Of a stretch of 64,000 nucleotides of DNA, positions 17,995 to 27,677 are shown in pieces. Numbering within the stretch: the stretch's first letter is position 1; every line of letters begins with the position of its first letter. The notes beneath the pieces were generated by a model. That model searched no databases and was not told where the DNA came from. It saw only the letters and a list, made by a program, of their open reading frames with translations. Position numbers and translations under genes: made by a program. Origin of the DNA: Lysobacter solisilvae (GTDB taxonomy: Bacteria; Pseudomonadota; Gammaproteobacteria; Xanthomonadales; Xanthomonadaceae); NCBI RefSeq assembly GCF_016613535.2, contig NZ_CP071518.1:1674001-1738000 (forward strand), given 5' to 3'.

Positions 17995-19959
17995 ATGACG
18001 CACGGTAGGACGGACACCCTGGCCCGTCGTCGGCTGCCGGCCATCGTCGCGCGCGTGGCGCTCGCCGTCGTGGCGATCGTGCTGCTCGCGCTGGCCCTGC
18101 CGCGGCGCAGCGTCGAGCTGACCTTCCAGGCGCAGGCGTCCACCGCCGGCCGGCTGCAGCTGTTCCATGACGCCGACGGCGCCTACTCGGAATACGCCTC
18201 GCAGTGGTTCGCGCTGTCGCCTGGCGCGCCCCGGCCGCAGGCGCTGGCCATCGCGGGCGACGACGCGCGCCACCTGCGCGTGGATCCGCCCGCCACCGCC
18301 GCCACGCGCCTGTGCGCCCTGCGCGTGGACGGGCAGGCGGCGCAGTTCACCCAGGTCCATGCGGGCGAACTCGATGTGCGTCGCGAGGGCGACTGCCTGG
18401 TGCTGGCGCCGCACGCGCAGGCGCGCGATCCGCAACTGATCCTGCGCCTGGAGGGCGCCAGCGCGGCGCAGGTGAAGCGGGCCGCGCGCTGGCAGCGCAT
18501 CTTCGTCGCGGGCAGCCTGCTGCTCGTGCTGGCCGTCGTGTTCGCGCTCTGGCGTCGCCGCGCCGCCCTGGGTGCACGCCTGCGCGCGTGGCCGGCCGTG
18601 CCCGCGCTCGCCGTGCTCGACCGCCGGGCGCACTGGCTGTGCGCCGCGCTCATGCTGGCCTTCGGCCTGGGCCATGCGGTGCTCACGCCGCCCGGCGCGG
18701 TCGCCGACGAGGAAGCGCACCTGGCCAAGGTGATCCGCATCGCCGGGGGCTTTGCCTTTGGCGATTCGGGCGATGCCCCGATGCCCGATCCGCGGCGCAT
18801 GTACGGACCGTTCAAGGACTACACGGTCAACAAGGCGCCGTTCACCGCGGCGCAGCTCGCGGCGCAGCGTGCGCAGCCGCTGCAATGCACGGCTGTCGCG
18901 GGCACGCGTTTGGCCAAGGGCGCCAACGGCTATTTCCCCCACCACTACGCGCTGCCGACGCTCGCCTGGGTCGGCGGCTGCGCGGCGGGCCTGTCCTTCG
19001 GCGGTTTCCTGCTGCTCGCGCGCCTGCTCAACCTGTTGCTGGCGGTCGCGCTGGTGGCCTGGGGCGTGGCGCGCGCACGGCGCGGCAAGTGGGCGCTGGT
19101 GCTGGTGGCGCTGCTGCCGATGTCGCTGTTCCAGATGGCCTCGCTGTCGGCCGACGCGCTGACCCTGTCGCTGACCCTGGCGTGGCTGGGGCTGGTGTCG
19201 GGGCTCGCCGGCGGCGGCATCAGCGTGGCGCGCGCGCAGGGCCCGCTGTGGCTGCTCAGCCTGTCGATCGCGCTGCTCAAGCCCGGCGCCGCCTGGATCC
19301 TGGCGGCGCTGCTGTTCTGCCGGCCCGCGTACGCGCGCGAGCCGCGTGCGTTCGCCCTCGACCTGGTCAAGTTCGTCGCGTTGCCCTGGGTGATCCACGC
19401 AGCCTGGATCCTGGCGGCGGTGGGCGATGCGCCGGTGCTGGCGGGCGTGGATCCGAAGGCCAATCTCGCCCTGTTGACCGCGCACCCGTTCGCGTTCCCG
19501 CGCCAGCTTCTGAACGCCTTCAGCGGCGGCGAGGGCCTGCTGCTGTGGCAGCGCCTGATCGGCGTGCTGGGCTGGCTGGACGTGCGTCTGTCCCCTTGGG
19601 CCTACTGGGCCGGCACCGGCGCGGTGCTGGCCGCCGTGTGGTCGCATCCGGCCGACGCTCCGCCGCGCCCGCGCGAGGTGGCGCCGCTGGCCTGCTTGTT
19701 CGCGCTGGGCGCCACCGCGGTGCTGGCGCTGCCGCTGTTCCTGTACTGGACGCCGACCGGCGCACCGGCCGTGCTCGGCCTGCAGGGCCGCTACTTCCTG
19801 CCGACGCTCGCCTTCCTGCTGACCTGGTGCGGCCTGCGTTCGCCCGACCGGCTGCGTGCGGCCTGCATCGCGCTGATCCTGCTCGCGGTGGTGGCGCTCA
19901 ACGTGGACGCGCTGCTGCGCCTGCACGACGCCTATTTCGTGACCGGTCGCGTGCCCTAG
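17995..19959 (+). CDS. DUF2142-like polytopic membrane protein
   Basis: 654 residues with an N-terminal TM segment (about 15-35), a 120-residue periplasmic-looking domain, then about ten more TM segments. The motif PPGAVADEEAHLAKVIRIA after the second TM matches the acidic first-loop signature of DUF2142, a family in polysaccharide loci with a GT-C-like fold. It could transfer a lipid-linked sugar onto the O-antigen in the periplasm. The polyprenyl-phosphate-type GT2 encoded convergently at 19975-20994 would be a natural partner. GC content and codon use match the neighbours. Confidence 0.7.
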   Translation: MTHGRTDTLARRRLPAIVARVALAVVAIVLLALALPRRSVELTFQAQASTAGRLQLFHDADGAYSEYASQWFALSPGAPRPQALAIAGDDARHLRVDPPATAATRLCALRVDGQAAQFTQVHAGELDVRREGDCLVLAPHAQARDPQLILRLEGASAAQVKRAARWQRIFVAGSLLLVLAVVFALWRRRAALGARLRAWPAVPALAVLDRRAHWLCAALMLAFGLGHAVLTPPGAVADEEAHLAKVIRIAGGFAFGDSGDAPMPDPRRMYGPFKDYTVNKAPFTAAQLAAQRAQPLQCTAVAGTRLAKGANGYFPHHYALPTLAWVGGCAAGLSFGGFLLLARLLNLLLAVALVAWGVARARRGKWALVLVALLPMSLFQMASLSADALTLSLTLAWLGLVSGLAGGGISVARAQGPLWLLSLSIALLKPGAAWILAALLFCRPAYAREPRAFALDLVKFVALPWVIHAAWILAAVGDAPVLAGVDPKANLALLTAHPFAFPRQLLNAFSGGEGLLLWQRLIGVLGWLDVRLSPWAYWAGTGAVLAAVWSHPADAPPRPREVAPLACLFALGATAVLALPLFLYWTPTGAPAVLGLQGRYFLPTLAFLLTWCGLRSPDRLRAACIALILLAVVALNVDALLRLHDAYFVTGRVP

Positions 19960-19974
19960 CGGCGAGTCGCCGCG

Positions 19975-20994
19975 CTAACCGAAGAGCCGGCGCTGCAGCG
20001 GGCGCCGTGCCGGCGCGGCCATGTCGTAGGCGAGGAAGGCCAGCAGCAGCTGCAGGCCCGCCAGCAGCGACAAAGCGGCGATGATGATCGTGCCCAGCGG
20101 ATTGGCCACGCCGGTGCTCACCGAACGCCACCAGTGGTAGCCGCCGTGCACCGCGCCGAAGCCCAGCAGCGCCACGCCGAGCACCAGCTGCAGCGAGGCC
20201 AGCGAGAAATCGCGCAGGAAATAGTTGTAGACGATCCGCTTGCCCAGGTTGCGCAGGTGGCCGGCCAGGAACGGCCCGATGATGCGGCCGATGCGCAGGT
20301 TGCTGGATTCATCGCCGTAGACGGCCGGCATCGGCACGTCCTCGACCACCGCGCCGACCGTGTTGAGGCGGAACAGCAGGTCGGTCTCGAAGAAATAGCG
20401 CGGGCTGAGCTTGTCCAGCGGCAGCCGGCGCAGCGCGGCGGCGTGGATGGCGGTGTAGCCGTTGGTGGGGTCGAACAGGGTCCAGTAACCGCTGGACGCC
20501 TTGCTCATGAACGACAGGATCGCGTTGCCGACCAGCCGCTGCACCGGCATGCGGCCGACGACTTCGACGTCGAAGAAGCGGTTGCCCTTGGTGTAGTCGG
20601 CTTCGCCCTGCAGCAAGGGGGCGAGCAGGTCCGGCAGCAGCGACGGGTCCATCTGGCCATCGCCGTCGAGCTTGACCACGATCGTCGCGCCACGGGCCAG
20701 CGCTTCGCGATAGCCGGTGACCACCGCCGCGCCGACGCCGGCATTGCGGTCGTGGCGCAGCACCACCACGCGCGGGTCGTGGCAATGCTGGCGGACCTGG
20801 TCGCCGGACCCTTCCGGGCAGGCGTCGTCGACCACCAGCACCAGGTCGACGGGCGCGCCCTCGACCTGCGCCGGCAGGCCCGCGATGACCTCCAGGATGT
20901 GGCGGCGCACCCGGAAGCACGGGATCACGATCGCGACCGAATCCAACCCGGGGCTGCGCCCCGTGGTCGTCACGCCCGCGGTCTGGACCTGCAT
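19975..20994 (-). CDS. Polyprenyl-phosphate-type family 2 glycosyltransferase with C-terminal TM segments
   Basis: 339 residues. The GT-A domain has [24 protein letters not shown] and [11 protein letters not shown] (DxD), followed by FDPTNGYTA and two C-terminal TM helices (about 265-290 and 300-325). This is the architecture of enzymes that load a sugar from NDP-sugar onto undecaprenyl- or dolichyl-phosphate (DPM1/GtrB type). It lies at the etfA border of the O-antigen locus, convergent with the DUF2142-like gene, and may make that protein's lipid-linked donor. etfA ends about 30 bp upstream on the same strand, so co-transcription with etf is possible. Confidence 0.8.
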   Translation of the reverse strand: MQVQTAGVTTTGRSPGLDSVAIVIPCFRVRRHILEVIAGLPAQVEGAPVDLVLVVDDACPEGSGDQVRQHCHDPRVVVLRHDRNAGVGAAVVTGYREALARGATIVVKLDGDGQMDPSLLPDLLAPLLQGEADYTKGNRFFDVEVVGRMPVQRLVGNAILSFMSKASSGYWTLFDPTNGYTAIHAAALRRLPLDKLSPRYFFETDLLFRLNTVGAVVEDVPMPAVYGDESSNLRIGRIIGPFLAGHLRNLGKRIVYNYFLRDFSLASLQLVLGVALLGFGAVHGGYHWWRSVSTGVANPLGTIIIAALSLLAGLQLLLAFLAYDMAAPARRPLQRRLFG

Positions 20995-21025
20995 GCCTGC
21001 CGTCCTGCTGCCGCCGCGTGGCCGG

Positions 21026-21967
21026 TCAGGCCAGCGCCTGGTGCAGCTCGGGCAGGATGGTGAACAGGTCGCCCACCAGACCGATGTCCGCGATCTCGAA
21101 GATCGGCGCGTCGCCGTCCTTGTTGATCGCCACGATCGTGCCCGCGTCCTTGATGCCGGTCAGGTGCTGGATCGCGCCGGAGATGCCGACGGCGACGTAG
21201 AGCTCGGGCGCGATGATCTTGCCGGTCTGGCCGACCTGCAGTTCATTGGGCACATAGCCGGCATCGACCGCGGCGCGCGATGCGCCCACCGCCGCGCCGA
21301 GCTTGTCGGCGAACTCGTAGATGACCTTGAAGTTCTCGGCCGAACCCACGCCGCGGCCGCCGGACACCACGCGACGCGCGCTCTGCAGGTCGGGACGGTC
21401 GGACTTGCCGGCCGCCAGGCCGACGAAGCGGGTGTGCGTGGGCAGGGTCGCGGTGACGCTGGCCGCTTCCACCGCGGCGCTGCCGCCGCGCGCGGCTTCC
21501 GGCCACGAGGCCGTGCGCACCGTGGCGACGACCGTCTGCCCGGCGGGCGCCTCGACGGTGATGATCGCGTTGCCCGCATAGATCGGACGCTTGAAGACGT
21601 GGCTGGCTTCCACCGCCATGACGTCGGAGACCTGCGGCACGCCCAGCAGCGCGGCCACGCAGGGCATCAGGTCCTTGCCGAATGTGGTGGAGGGGCCGAA
21701 CACGTGCGTGTACCCGGCGGCCAGCGCGGCCACCTGCGGGGCCAGCACCTGCGCGATGGCGTGCGCGTTGGCCTCGTTGGCCACGGTGAGCACGCGGGCG
21801 ACGCCGGCGATCTGCGCGGCCTGCGCGGCGACGGCGGCCGGGTCGGCGGCCAGCACCGCGATGTCGATCGCGTCGGGCTTGAGGGCCTGCGCGGCGGACA
21901 CGCACTTGGCGGTGGCGGCGTTGAGCTTGCCGTCGAGGTGTTCGGCGATGATCAGGACTTTGGACAT
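21026..21967 (-). CDS. etfA: Electron transfer flavoprotein alpha subunit
   Basis: 313 residues. The C-terminal FAD-binding signature ([19 protein letters not shown]...INKD...[13 protein letters not shown]) identifies the ETF alpha chain, which pairs with EtfB and carries electrons from acyl-CoA and other dehydrogenases to ETF-ubiquinone oxidoreductase. AAGGAAA precedes the ATG. etfB lies 118 bp upstream on the same strand. In Xanthomonas this gene is the distal border of the O-antigen locus, and the same arrangement is seen here. Confidence 0.95.
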   Translation of the reverse strand: MSKVLIIAEHLDGKLNAATAKCVSAAQALKPDAIDIAVLAADPAAVAAQAAQIAGVARVLTVANEANAHAIAQVLAPQVAALAAGYTHVFGPSTTFGKDLMPCVAALLGVPQVSDVMAVEASHVFKRPIYAGNAIITVEAPAGQTVVATVRTASWPEAARGGSAAVEAASVTATLPTHTRFVGLAAGKSDRPDLQSARRVVSGGRGVGSAENFKVIYEFADKLGAAVGASRAAVDAGYVPNELQVGQTGKIIAPELYVAVGISGAIQHLTGIKDAGTIVAINKDGDAPIFEIADIGLVGDLFTILPELHQALA

Positions 21968-22055
21968 GTTCGTTTCCTTGTTCCGTCGTTCCCGGGGGCT
22001 TCAACTGAGGAGCGGGCGGGAACCCAGTGTCTTTGGTGGTTGCGACAAAGTCGCT

Positions 22056-22080
22056 GGCCCCCCGCGTGCGCGGGGGTGAC
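22056..22080. repeat. Single REP-like hairpin between etfB and etfA
   Basis: CCCCCGCGTGCGCGGGGGTGAC. This is a variant of the GTCATCCCCGCG-type palindrome that recurs at 25414-25793, 29142-29327 and 55969-55995. Confidence 0.7.
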
Positions 22081-22085
22081 GAGCG

Positions 22086-22832
22086 TCAGAGCAGACCCTT
22101 GGCCTTGAGCGCGGCAACCAGTTCGGCCGCGTCCTTCACCATCACGCCCTTGCCGCGCTTGGTCGGCGCGGCGTGGTGCGTGGTCTTGAGGCCTTCGGCG
22201 GCATCGACGGCCAGGTCGGCCAGCGCGATGGTCTCCATCGGCTTGCTCTTGGCCTTCATGATGTCGGGCAGCTTGATGAAGCGCGGCTCGTTCAGGCGCA
22301 GGTCGGTGGTGATCACCGCGGGCAGGTCGACTTCCAGCGTTTCCAGGCCGGCGTCGACTTCGCGCGTCACCGTAGCCTTGCCGCCGGCAACTTCCAGCTT
22401 GCTGGCGAAGGTCGCCTGCGGGCGGCCCCACAGCGTGGCCAGCATCTGGCCCGTCTGGCTGGCGTCGTCGTCGATCGCCTGCTTGCCCAGGATCACCAGG
22501 TCGGGCTGTTCCTTCTCGATCAGCTTGAGCAGGATGCGCGCCGCGGTCAGCGACTGTACCGGCTGGTCGCTGACCACGTGGATGGCGCGGTTGGCGCCCA
22601 TCGCCAGGCCGTTGCGCAGGTGGGCCTGGGCGTCGGCCGGGGCGATCGTGGCCACGATCACTTCGGTCGCGATGCCCTTGTCGCGCAGGCGCAGGGCCTC
22701 TTCCAGCGCGATCTCGTCGAAGGGGTTGGCCGACAGCTTGACGCCATCGGTGATCACGCCGGAACCGTCGGGCTTGACCTGGATGCGGACGTTGTAGTCC
22801 ACCACGCGCTTGTAACCGACGAGGATCTTCAT
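22086..22832 (-). CDS. etfB: Electron transfer flavoprotein beta subunit
   Basis: 248 residues. It begins MKILVGYKRVVDYNV and has the AMP-binding ETF-beta core (NPFDEIALEEALRL; LVILGKQAIDDDASQTGQMLA). It forms the soluble FAD/AMP heterodimer with EtfA. AGGA lies about 10 bp before the ATG. First gene of an etfB-etfA unit; the membrane acceptor ETF-QO is encoded at 40523-42166 in the same window. Confidence 0.95.
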   Translation of the reverse strand: MKILVGYKRVVDYNVRIQVKPDGSGVITDGVKLSANPFDEIALEEALRLRDKGIATEVIVATIAPADAQAHLRNGLAMGANRAIHVVSDQPVQSLTAARILLKLIEKEQPDLVILGKQAIDDDASQTGQMLATLWGRPQATFASKLEVAGGKATVTREVDAGLETLEVDLPAVITTDLRLNEPRFIKLPDIMKAKSKPMETIALADLAVDAAEGLKTTHHAAPTKRGKGVMVKDAAELVAALKAKGLL

Positions 22833-23060
22833 CGTGCGGGAATTCCTGTGGGATTGGCCCTGTGGGGGAGCCCGGTGGGAGTGGGACGCGACCTGCCGGT
22901 CGAGCCCGCGATTCTATCAGGGCCGCCCACCGGCACCGCTAACGACACCGCCCGGGCGCCGGCCCCGGGGCGGCGGGGAAGGGGTCCCGGTCCGGCGGCC
23001 GCGCTTGGCCGCGCGCGGGCACTGTGGTAACCAGCAGGACCGGCATCGAAGGAGGCGAGG

Positions 23061-23894
23061 GTGGGCATCGGGTCATTGAGCGACACGCTGGCGCAGGACG
23101 CGGAGGGCATCTGGCGCACGGGGGCCACCCACCAGGTCTCCTATGCGCAGCACGGCCATGGCGAGTGCTTCCAGGTCGAGGACCGCTCGTTCTGGTTCCG
23201 CCACCGCAACGACTGCATCGCCAGCCTGGTCGCGAACCACCCGTTCCGCGGCGCATTGCTCGACATCGGCGGCGGCAACGGCTACGTGGCCCGCCGGCTG
23301 GCCGACGAGGGCCACGAGGTGGTGCTGGTCGAGCCGGGCGAAGTCGGCGCCCGCAACGCGCGCAAGGGCCGGGGGCTGGAGCACGTGGTCTGCGCGACGG
23401 TCCAGGACGCCGCCTTTCGGCCGGGCAGCTTCGGTGCGCTCGGCCTGTTCGACGTGATCGAACACATCGAGGACGACCGCGGCTTCCTGCAGGCCAGCAC
23501 GCCGCTGCTGGCCCCGGGCGGGCGCCTGTACCTGACCGTGCCCTGCCATGCCTGGCTGTGGTCGGGGGCGGACGTCGAGGCCGGGCATTTCCGCCGCCAC
23601 ACGCGCGCCAGCCTGGAGCGGCTGCTCGACGGGCTGTACCGCATCGACTACCTGGGCGGCTTCTTCCGCCCGCTGGTGGCCCCGCAGTACCTGCTGCGCG
23701 CGCTGCCGTACCGGCTCGGCCTGGGCCGACGGCAGAGCCTGCTGTCGGCGGAGGCCGAACACGGCGCCGGCGACGGCCTGGCCACGCGCGCCATCACCGC
23801 CCTGCTGCACCGCGAACACGCGCGCATCGCGCGCAACCAGGTGCTGGGCATGGCGCTGGCGCCCAGCGCGCTGGTGGCCGCCACCCGGCGCTAG
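23061..23894 (+). CDS. Class I SAM-dependent methyltransferase
   Basis: 277 residues. Motif I is LLDIGGGNGYVARRL, the acidic loop VLVEPG follows, then GLFDVIEHIEDD and LLAPGGRLYLTVPCHAWLWS, a sequence typical of sugar or lipid-linked methyltransferases in polysaccharide loci. The GTG start is preceded by a strong GGAGG. xanB starts 63 bp downstream on the same strand, so the two probably form one unit. Acceptor unknown; a glycan role is inferred from context. Confidence 0.8.
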   Translation: MGIGSLSDTLAQDAEGIWRTGATHQVSYAQHGHGECFQVEDRSFWFRHRNDCIASLVANHPFRGALLDIGGGNGYVARRLADEGHEVVLVEPGEVGARNARKGRGLEHVVCATVQDAAFRPGSFGALGLFDVIEHIEDDRGFLQASTPLLAPGGRLYLTVPCHAWLWSGADVEAGHFRRHTRASLERLLDGLYRIDYLGGFFRPLVAPQYLLRALPYRLGLGRRQSLLSAEAEHGAGDGLATRAITALLHREHARIARNQVLGMALAPSALVAATRR

Positions 23895-23957
23895 CGTTCA
23901 AGGGCCGGCCGGTCGCGGTCGGCTATGCTTTGCGGCCCTGTCAGCGGCGAGACGGCG

Positions 23958-25370
23958 ATGCTCCATCCGGTGGTCCTGAGCGGCGGCAGCGGCACCCGGC
24001 TGTGGCCCCTGTCCAGGCAGAACCAGCCCAAACAGTTCCTCTCGCTGATCGGCGACCACTCGCTGTTCCAGGAGACCGTCCTGCGCGCCAGCCGGCTGCC
24101 CGGCGTGCAGCCGCCGGTGACGGTGTGCAGCGACGACCACCGCTTCATGGTGGGCGAGCAGCTGCAGGGCGTGGGCATCGGCAACGGCGGCATCCTGCTC
24201 GAACCCATGGCCCGCAACACCGCGCCCGCCATCGCGCTGGCCGCCCTGCACGTGGCCGCCGGCGACCCCGACGGCCTGATGCTGGTGATGCCGGCCGACC
24301 ACCTCATCGAGGACGAGGCCGCCTTCCGCGAGGCCGTGGCCAGCGCACGCCGTTTGGCCGAGGCCGGCTGGCTGGTCACCTTCGGCATCCGCCCCGACTA
24401 CGCCGAGACCGGCTACGGCTACATCCTGCGTGGCGAACCGCTGGACGAGGCCGGCTTCCGCGTCGCCCGCTTCGTCGAGAAGCCCGACCTGCCCACCGCG
24501 GAGCGCTACCTGGCCGAAGGCACCTACGCCTGGAATTCGGGCATGTTCCTGTTCCAGGCCCGCCGTTACCTGGAAGAACTGGCCACGCACGCCCCGGCGA
24601 TCGCCGCCGCCGCGCGCGAGGCCCATGCCCGCGCGCACACCGACCTGGACTTCACCCGCGTCGATGCGCAGGCCTTCGCCGCCAGCCCCAGCGACTCGAT
24701 CGACTACGCGGTGATGGAGAAAACCGACCGCGCCGCGGTCGTGCCCGTCAGTTGCGGCTGGAGCGACATCGGCTCGTGGTCCTCGCTGTGGTCGGTCGCG
24801 CAACGCGACGAGGACGGCAACCGCCACGAGGGCGACGTCATCTCCGTCGACACGCGCGGCAGCCTGGTGCGCGCCTCCGAGCGCCGCATGATCGCCACCA
24901 TCGGCGTCGAGGACCTGGTCATCATCGACACCGCCGACGCCACGCTGGTCGCGCGCAAGGACCGCGTGCAGGACGTCAAGACGATCGTCGACCGCCTCAA
25001 GGCCGACGGCCGCACCGAGCACCTGTTCCACCGCAAGGTCTACCGCCCGTGGGGCAGCTACGACTCCATCGGCGTGGGCGAGCGCTTCCAGGTCAAGAAG
25101 ATCGTGGTCAAGCCCGGCGCCGCCCTGAGCCTGCAGAAGCACGCGCACCGCGCCGAACACTGGATCGTGGTCTCCGGCGTCGCCGAGGTGACCTGCGACG
25201 AGCGCGTGTTCGACCTGCACGAGAACGAAAGCACCTACATCCCGCAGGGCAGCACCCACCGCCTGCGCAACAACGGCGCCGACCCGGTGGTGCTGATCGA
25301 AGTGCAGTCCGGCGGCTACCTGGGCGAGGACGACATCGTCCGGCTGGAGGATGTTTACGGGCGGTCGTGA
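23958..25370 (+). CDS. xanB: Mannose-1-phosphate guanylyltransferase / mannose-6-phosphate isomerase
   Basis: 470 residues, the usual size for the bifunctional ManC/XanB/AlgA type. The N-terminal GTP:mannose-1-P guanylyltransferase has GGSGTRLWPLSR (residues 7-18), KQFLSL and FVEKPD. The C-terminal cupin isomerase starts near 363 (RPWGSYDSIG...KKIVVKPGA.LSLQ.H.HRAEHWIVVSG). It makes mannose-6-P and GDP-mannose for LPS and exopolysaccharide. The chosen ATG starts the family-typical LHPVVLSGG; the frame is open 11 codons further upstream without homologous content. Confidence 0.92.
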   Translation: MLHPVVLSGGSGTRLWPLSRQNQPKQFLSLIGDHSLFQETVLRASRLPGVQPPVTVCSDDHRFMVGEQLQGVGIGNGGILLEPMARNTAPAIALAALHVAAGDPDGLMLVMPADHLIEDEAAFREAVASARRLAEAGWLVTFGIRPDYAETGYGYILRGEPLDEAGFRVARFVEKPDLPTAERYLAEGTYAWNSGMFLFQARRYLEELATHAPAIAAAAREAHARAHTDLDFTRVDAQAFAASPSDSIDYAVMEKTDRAAVVPVSCGWSDIGSWSSLWSVAQRDEDGNRHEGDVISVDTRGSLVRASERRMIATIGVEDLVIIDTADATLVARKDRVQDVKTIVDRLKADGRTEHLFHRKVYRPWGSYDSIGVGERFQVKKIVVKPGAALSLQKHAHRAEHWIVVSGVAEVTCDERVFDLHENESTYIPQGSTHRLRNNGADPVVLIEVQSGGYLGEDDIVRLEDVYGRS

Positions 25371-25390
25371 GCAGTCTGGTGGCCTGATGC

Positions 25391-25793
25391 GCGTCATTCC
25401 CGCGCCACTTCCCGTCATCCCCGCGAACGCGGGGATCCAGGGCCTTTCGCGGGTTGAGCTCGTCATCCCCGCGAAGGCGGGGATCCATGGACGTTGACGC
25501 CATCAACCAACGACGCTGGATCGCCCGCTTCGCTGTTGACCTACTCACTTGCGCGGTTTCGCCACGCCACCTTCAAGTCGTCATCCCCGCGAAGGCGGGG
25601 ATCCAGGGACTTTGGCTCGCCCCGCCACCAGCAGCTCGTCATCCCCGCGAAGGCGGGGATCCATGGACGTTGGCGCCCCATCAGCTCGCCATCATCCCCA
25701 CGAACGCGCGAAGTGCCCTTCAACAGCGCAACTGGTCATCCATGTTCGTCGATGACGCAAAAGTCCATGGATCCCCGCCTTCGCGGGGATGAC
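25391..25793. repeat. Cluster of REP-like palindromes (about five full copies plus degenerate ones)
   Basis: Copies of GTCATCCCCGCGAAGGCGGGGATCCATGG or close variants lie at 25414-25440, 25462-25490, 25580-25608, 25638-25666 and, inverted, 25765-25793; 25391-25404 and 25689-25712 are partial. Each can form a CCCCGC/GCGGGG hairpin. Spacing is irregular, so this is a REP-type cluster and not CRISPR. It fills the 466 bp between xanB and the convergent ATP-grasp gene; no gene was found there. Confidence 0.88.
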
Positions 25794-25836
25794 GAGCCGG
25801 GGAAGCCCGGAACGGAATGTTGACCCGCGGATCGCC

Positions 25837-26742
25837 CTACCGCCCCAACGCCACCAACCGCCCCGCAAACCGCTCCACACTCCCCGGCGCCTGGTCGAAG
25901 AACAACGACGGCTCGCACAACTCCAGCTCCAGCAGGCACGGCGCGCCCGCATCGTCGCGCACCACGTCGACGCGTGCGTAAAGCAGTGGTTCCTTCAATC
26001 TCAACTGTTCCGCCGCGGCCACCAGCACCTGCTGCGCGAGCGCGCGTTCGTCATCGGCAGGCACGCGCGCGGTGACCGCCTCCGGCTCGAATTCCCCGGC
26101 GTCGTGCGCGGGCAGCCGCAGGCCCTTGCCGATGGCATGGCTGAACTCGCCGCCGAAATACAGCAGCCCGGTCTCGCCGTCGCGCTCGACCGACGGCAGG
26201 AAGGGTTGCAGCATCGCGCTGCGGCCGGACTCGAGCAGCCGCGCCAGGTGGTTGGACGCCGCGAACTCCTGCGCCGCCGTATAGCGCTGTGCATCACGCG
26301 AGCCCGCGCCGACGGCGGGCTTGATCACGAACTGTGCGGCGTCGACGCCTGCCTCCAGTCCGTGGTCGCCGAGGAACGCCTGCAACGCCGGCAGCGGCTC
26401 CTCATCCGGCTCGACGAAGCGCGTCGGCACCACCGGCACGCCCCGCGCCGCGAGGTCGCGCAGGTAGTGCTTGTCGGTATTCCACGCCAGCACGTCCAGC
26501 GGATTGAGCAGCCGCGCGACCGCGTCGACGCGCCGGCACCAGCGCAGGAACTCCGGCAGGCGCCGGGTGTAATCCCAGGTCGAACGCACCAGCACCACGT
26601 CGAAGCGCGCCCAGTCGACACTGGCGTCGTCCCACGCCCGCGCCACCACGTCGATGCCGGCGGCGGCGCACGCATCCAGCAGCGGCGCGAGGTCCGCATC
26701 CCGGCGGACGTGGTCGATGGCGGTGGCCAGGGCGAGTCGCAT
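25837..26742 (-). CDS. ATP-grasp domain protein
   Basis: 301 residues. The central region looks like an ATP-grasp enzyme: NTDKHYLRDLAARGVPVVPTRF (lid and ATP contact), FVIKPAVGAGSRD (Lys and glycine-rich loop), and a C-terminal RVDVVRD...LLELELCEPSLFF that carries the metal-binding acidic residues. Such proteins ligate a carboxylate to an amine using ATP; the cycloserine-pathway DcsG group is one relative with similar layout. The substrate is not deducible. It is isolated between repeat clusters and transcribed toward xanB. Confidence 0.75.
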   Translation of the reverse strand: MRLALATAIDHVRRDADLAPLLDACAAAGIDVVARAWDDASVDWARFDVVLVRSTWDYTRRLPEFLRWCRRVDAVARLLNPLDVLAWNTDKHYLRDLAARGVPVVPTRFVEPDEEPLPALQAFLGDHGLEAGVDAAQFVIKPAVGAGSRDAQRYTAAQEFAASNHLARLLESGRSAMLQPFLPSVERDGETGLLYFGGEFSHAIGKGLRLPAHDAGEFEPEAVTARVPADDERALAQQVLVAAAEQLRLKEPLLYARVDVVRDDAGAPCLLELELCEPSLFFDQAPGSVERFAGRLVALGR

Positions 26743-26813
26743 GCGGGCGGGGAGGGGAACGTGGAAACCGGAGTATGTCGCGGTCCCGGAAGAATTGGTG
26801 GGCGGATCGGCCC

Positions 26814-26850
26814 GCTCCCCCGCTATGCGGGGGAGGGTTGGGGTTGGGGC
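26814..26850. repeat. Second repeat family, copy 1
   Basis: CTCCCCCGC-N4-GCGGGGGAG stem followed by GGTTGGGGTTGGGG. The same element occurs at 28190-28230 and, inverted, at 53107-53150. Confidence 0.8.
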
Positions 26851-26944
26851 GGCAGATCGCGGTGAAACCCGAAGCCAGATTGCTACTGCATTTCAAACTC
26901 GAGACAAAGGGCTCTGATCTCGCTCCTCCCGGCACCCCTTCTTC

Positions 26945-26973
26945 GAAAAAAGAAGGCCCCGCAACGCGAGGCC
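26945..26973 (-). terminator. Intrinsic terminator of the 27001-27489 gene
   Basis: On the minus strand a stem AGGCCTCGC/GCGGGGCCT with a 3-base loop is followed by TCTTTTTT, about 30 bp after the stop codon of the small gene. One stem mismatch. Confidence 0.8.
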
Positions 26974-27000
26974 TCCATGCCGCACCCGCCGCCGTGGCGA

Positions 27001-27489
27001 TCAGGCCTCGCGCGGCTCCGGCTCCTCATCCCGCGCACGCCGCCCCTTCGGTCCGAAGCGCTTGCCCAGCTCATTGTTCGTGCCGTCCAGGCCCTGTCCC
27101 TTGCCCGCCAGGCGCAACACCTGGAAGCCCAGCACCGCGGCCACCATCACGTCGCTGCCCAAAGCCGTGTCGGTATCGCGCATGCGCTCGACCAGCTGGA
27201 GCGCGCGGGTCAGGCGCGCGTTGAGGGCGTCATGGTCGGCCAGGTCGCGCGCCATCTCCTCCAGGTCCAGATTGTCCGGCAGCAGGCCCCTGTTCTCGCG
27301 CATCGCATCGAGCGCCTTGCGGCAGAACGCCTCGGACCCGTCGCCCATCTTCAACAGCTTCCGCCGCCCCCGCGCGCCATCCAGGCTGACCAGGATCGGT
27401 GCGCTGGCCTGCTCGAGCGCGGTCAGGGCCTGGTCCATGGCGGCCCACTGGGTGTCGTCGAAGTGCACCGCGGCAATGTTCTGACTCAT
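27001..27489 (-). CDS. Small conserved-looking protein of unknown function
   Basis: 162 residues, predicted mostly alpha-helical and soluble, with a highly charged C-terminal tail (RRARDEEPEPREA). Not recognised. Distinctive segments are ALTALEQASAPILVSLDG, LLPDNLDLEEMARDLADHDA and SDVMVAAVLGFQVLRLAG. The start at 27489 is preferred because GGAG lies 8 bp before it; an ATG at 27495 is too close to that site. A clear terminator follows. The divergent side carries the 43-bp palindromic array, whose first degenerate unit begins about 190 bp upstream. Confidence 0.65.
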   Translation of the reverse strand: MSQNIAAVHFDDTQWAAMDQALTALEQASAPILVSLDGARGRRKLLKMGDGSEAFCRKALDAMRENRGLLPDNLDLEEMARDLADHDALNARLTRALQLVERMRDTDTALGSDVMVAAVLGFQVLRLAGKGQGLDGTNNELGKRFGPKGRRARDEEPEPREA

Positions 27490-27677
27490 ATCCATTTCTC
27501 CATGTCGTTGAGGAACTTCCCTTGCACCGGCCCTCATGGCCGACTAACCGAATTCTCACGCACAACGCGGGCGGGTCCGGCCACGTCGGGCGGTGCGGGG
27601 CAGATGATCTGATGGCATGAGGCGGGTGGCCGCGGAGGGGCCGCCGTATGCGGGCAGGTAACGGAAGCGATCGCAGA

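Noticed and set aside
25391..25793. CRISPR-like repeat-spacer appearance of the repeated GTCATCCCCGCG palindromes
   Set aside because: Spacing is irregular, copies alternate in orientation, no leader or cas genes are near, and the same element is found singly elsewhere in the window.
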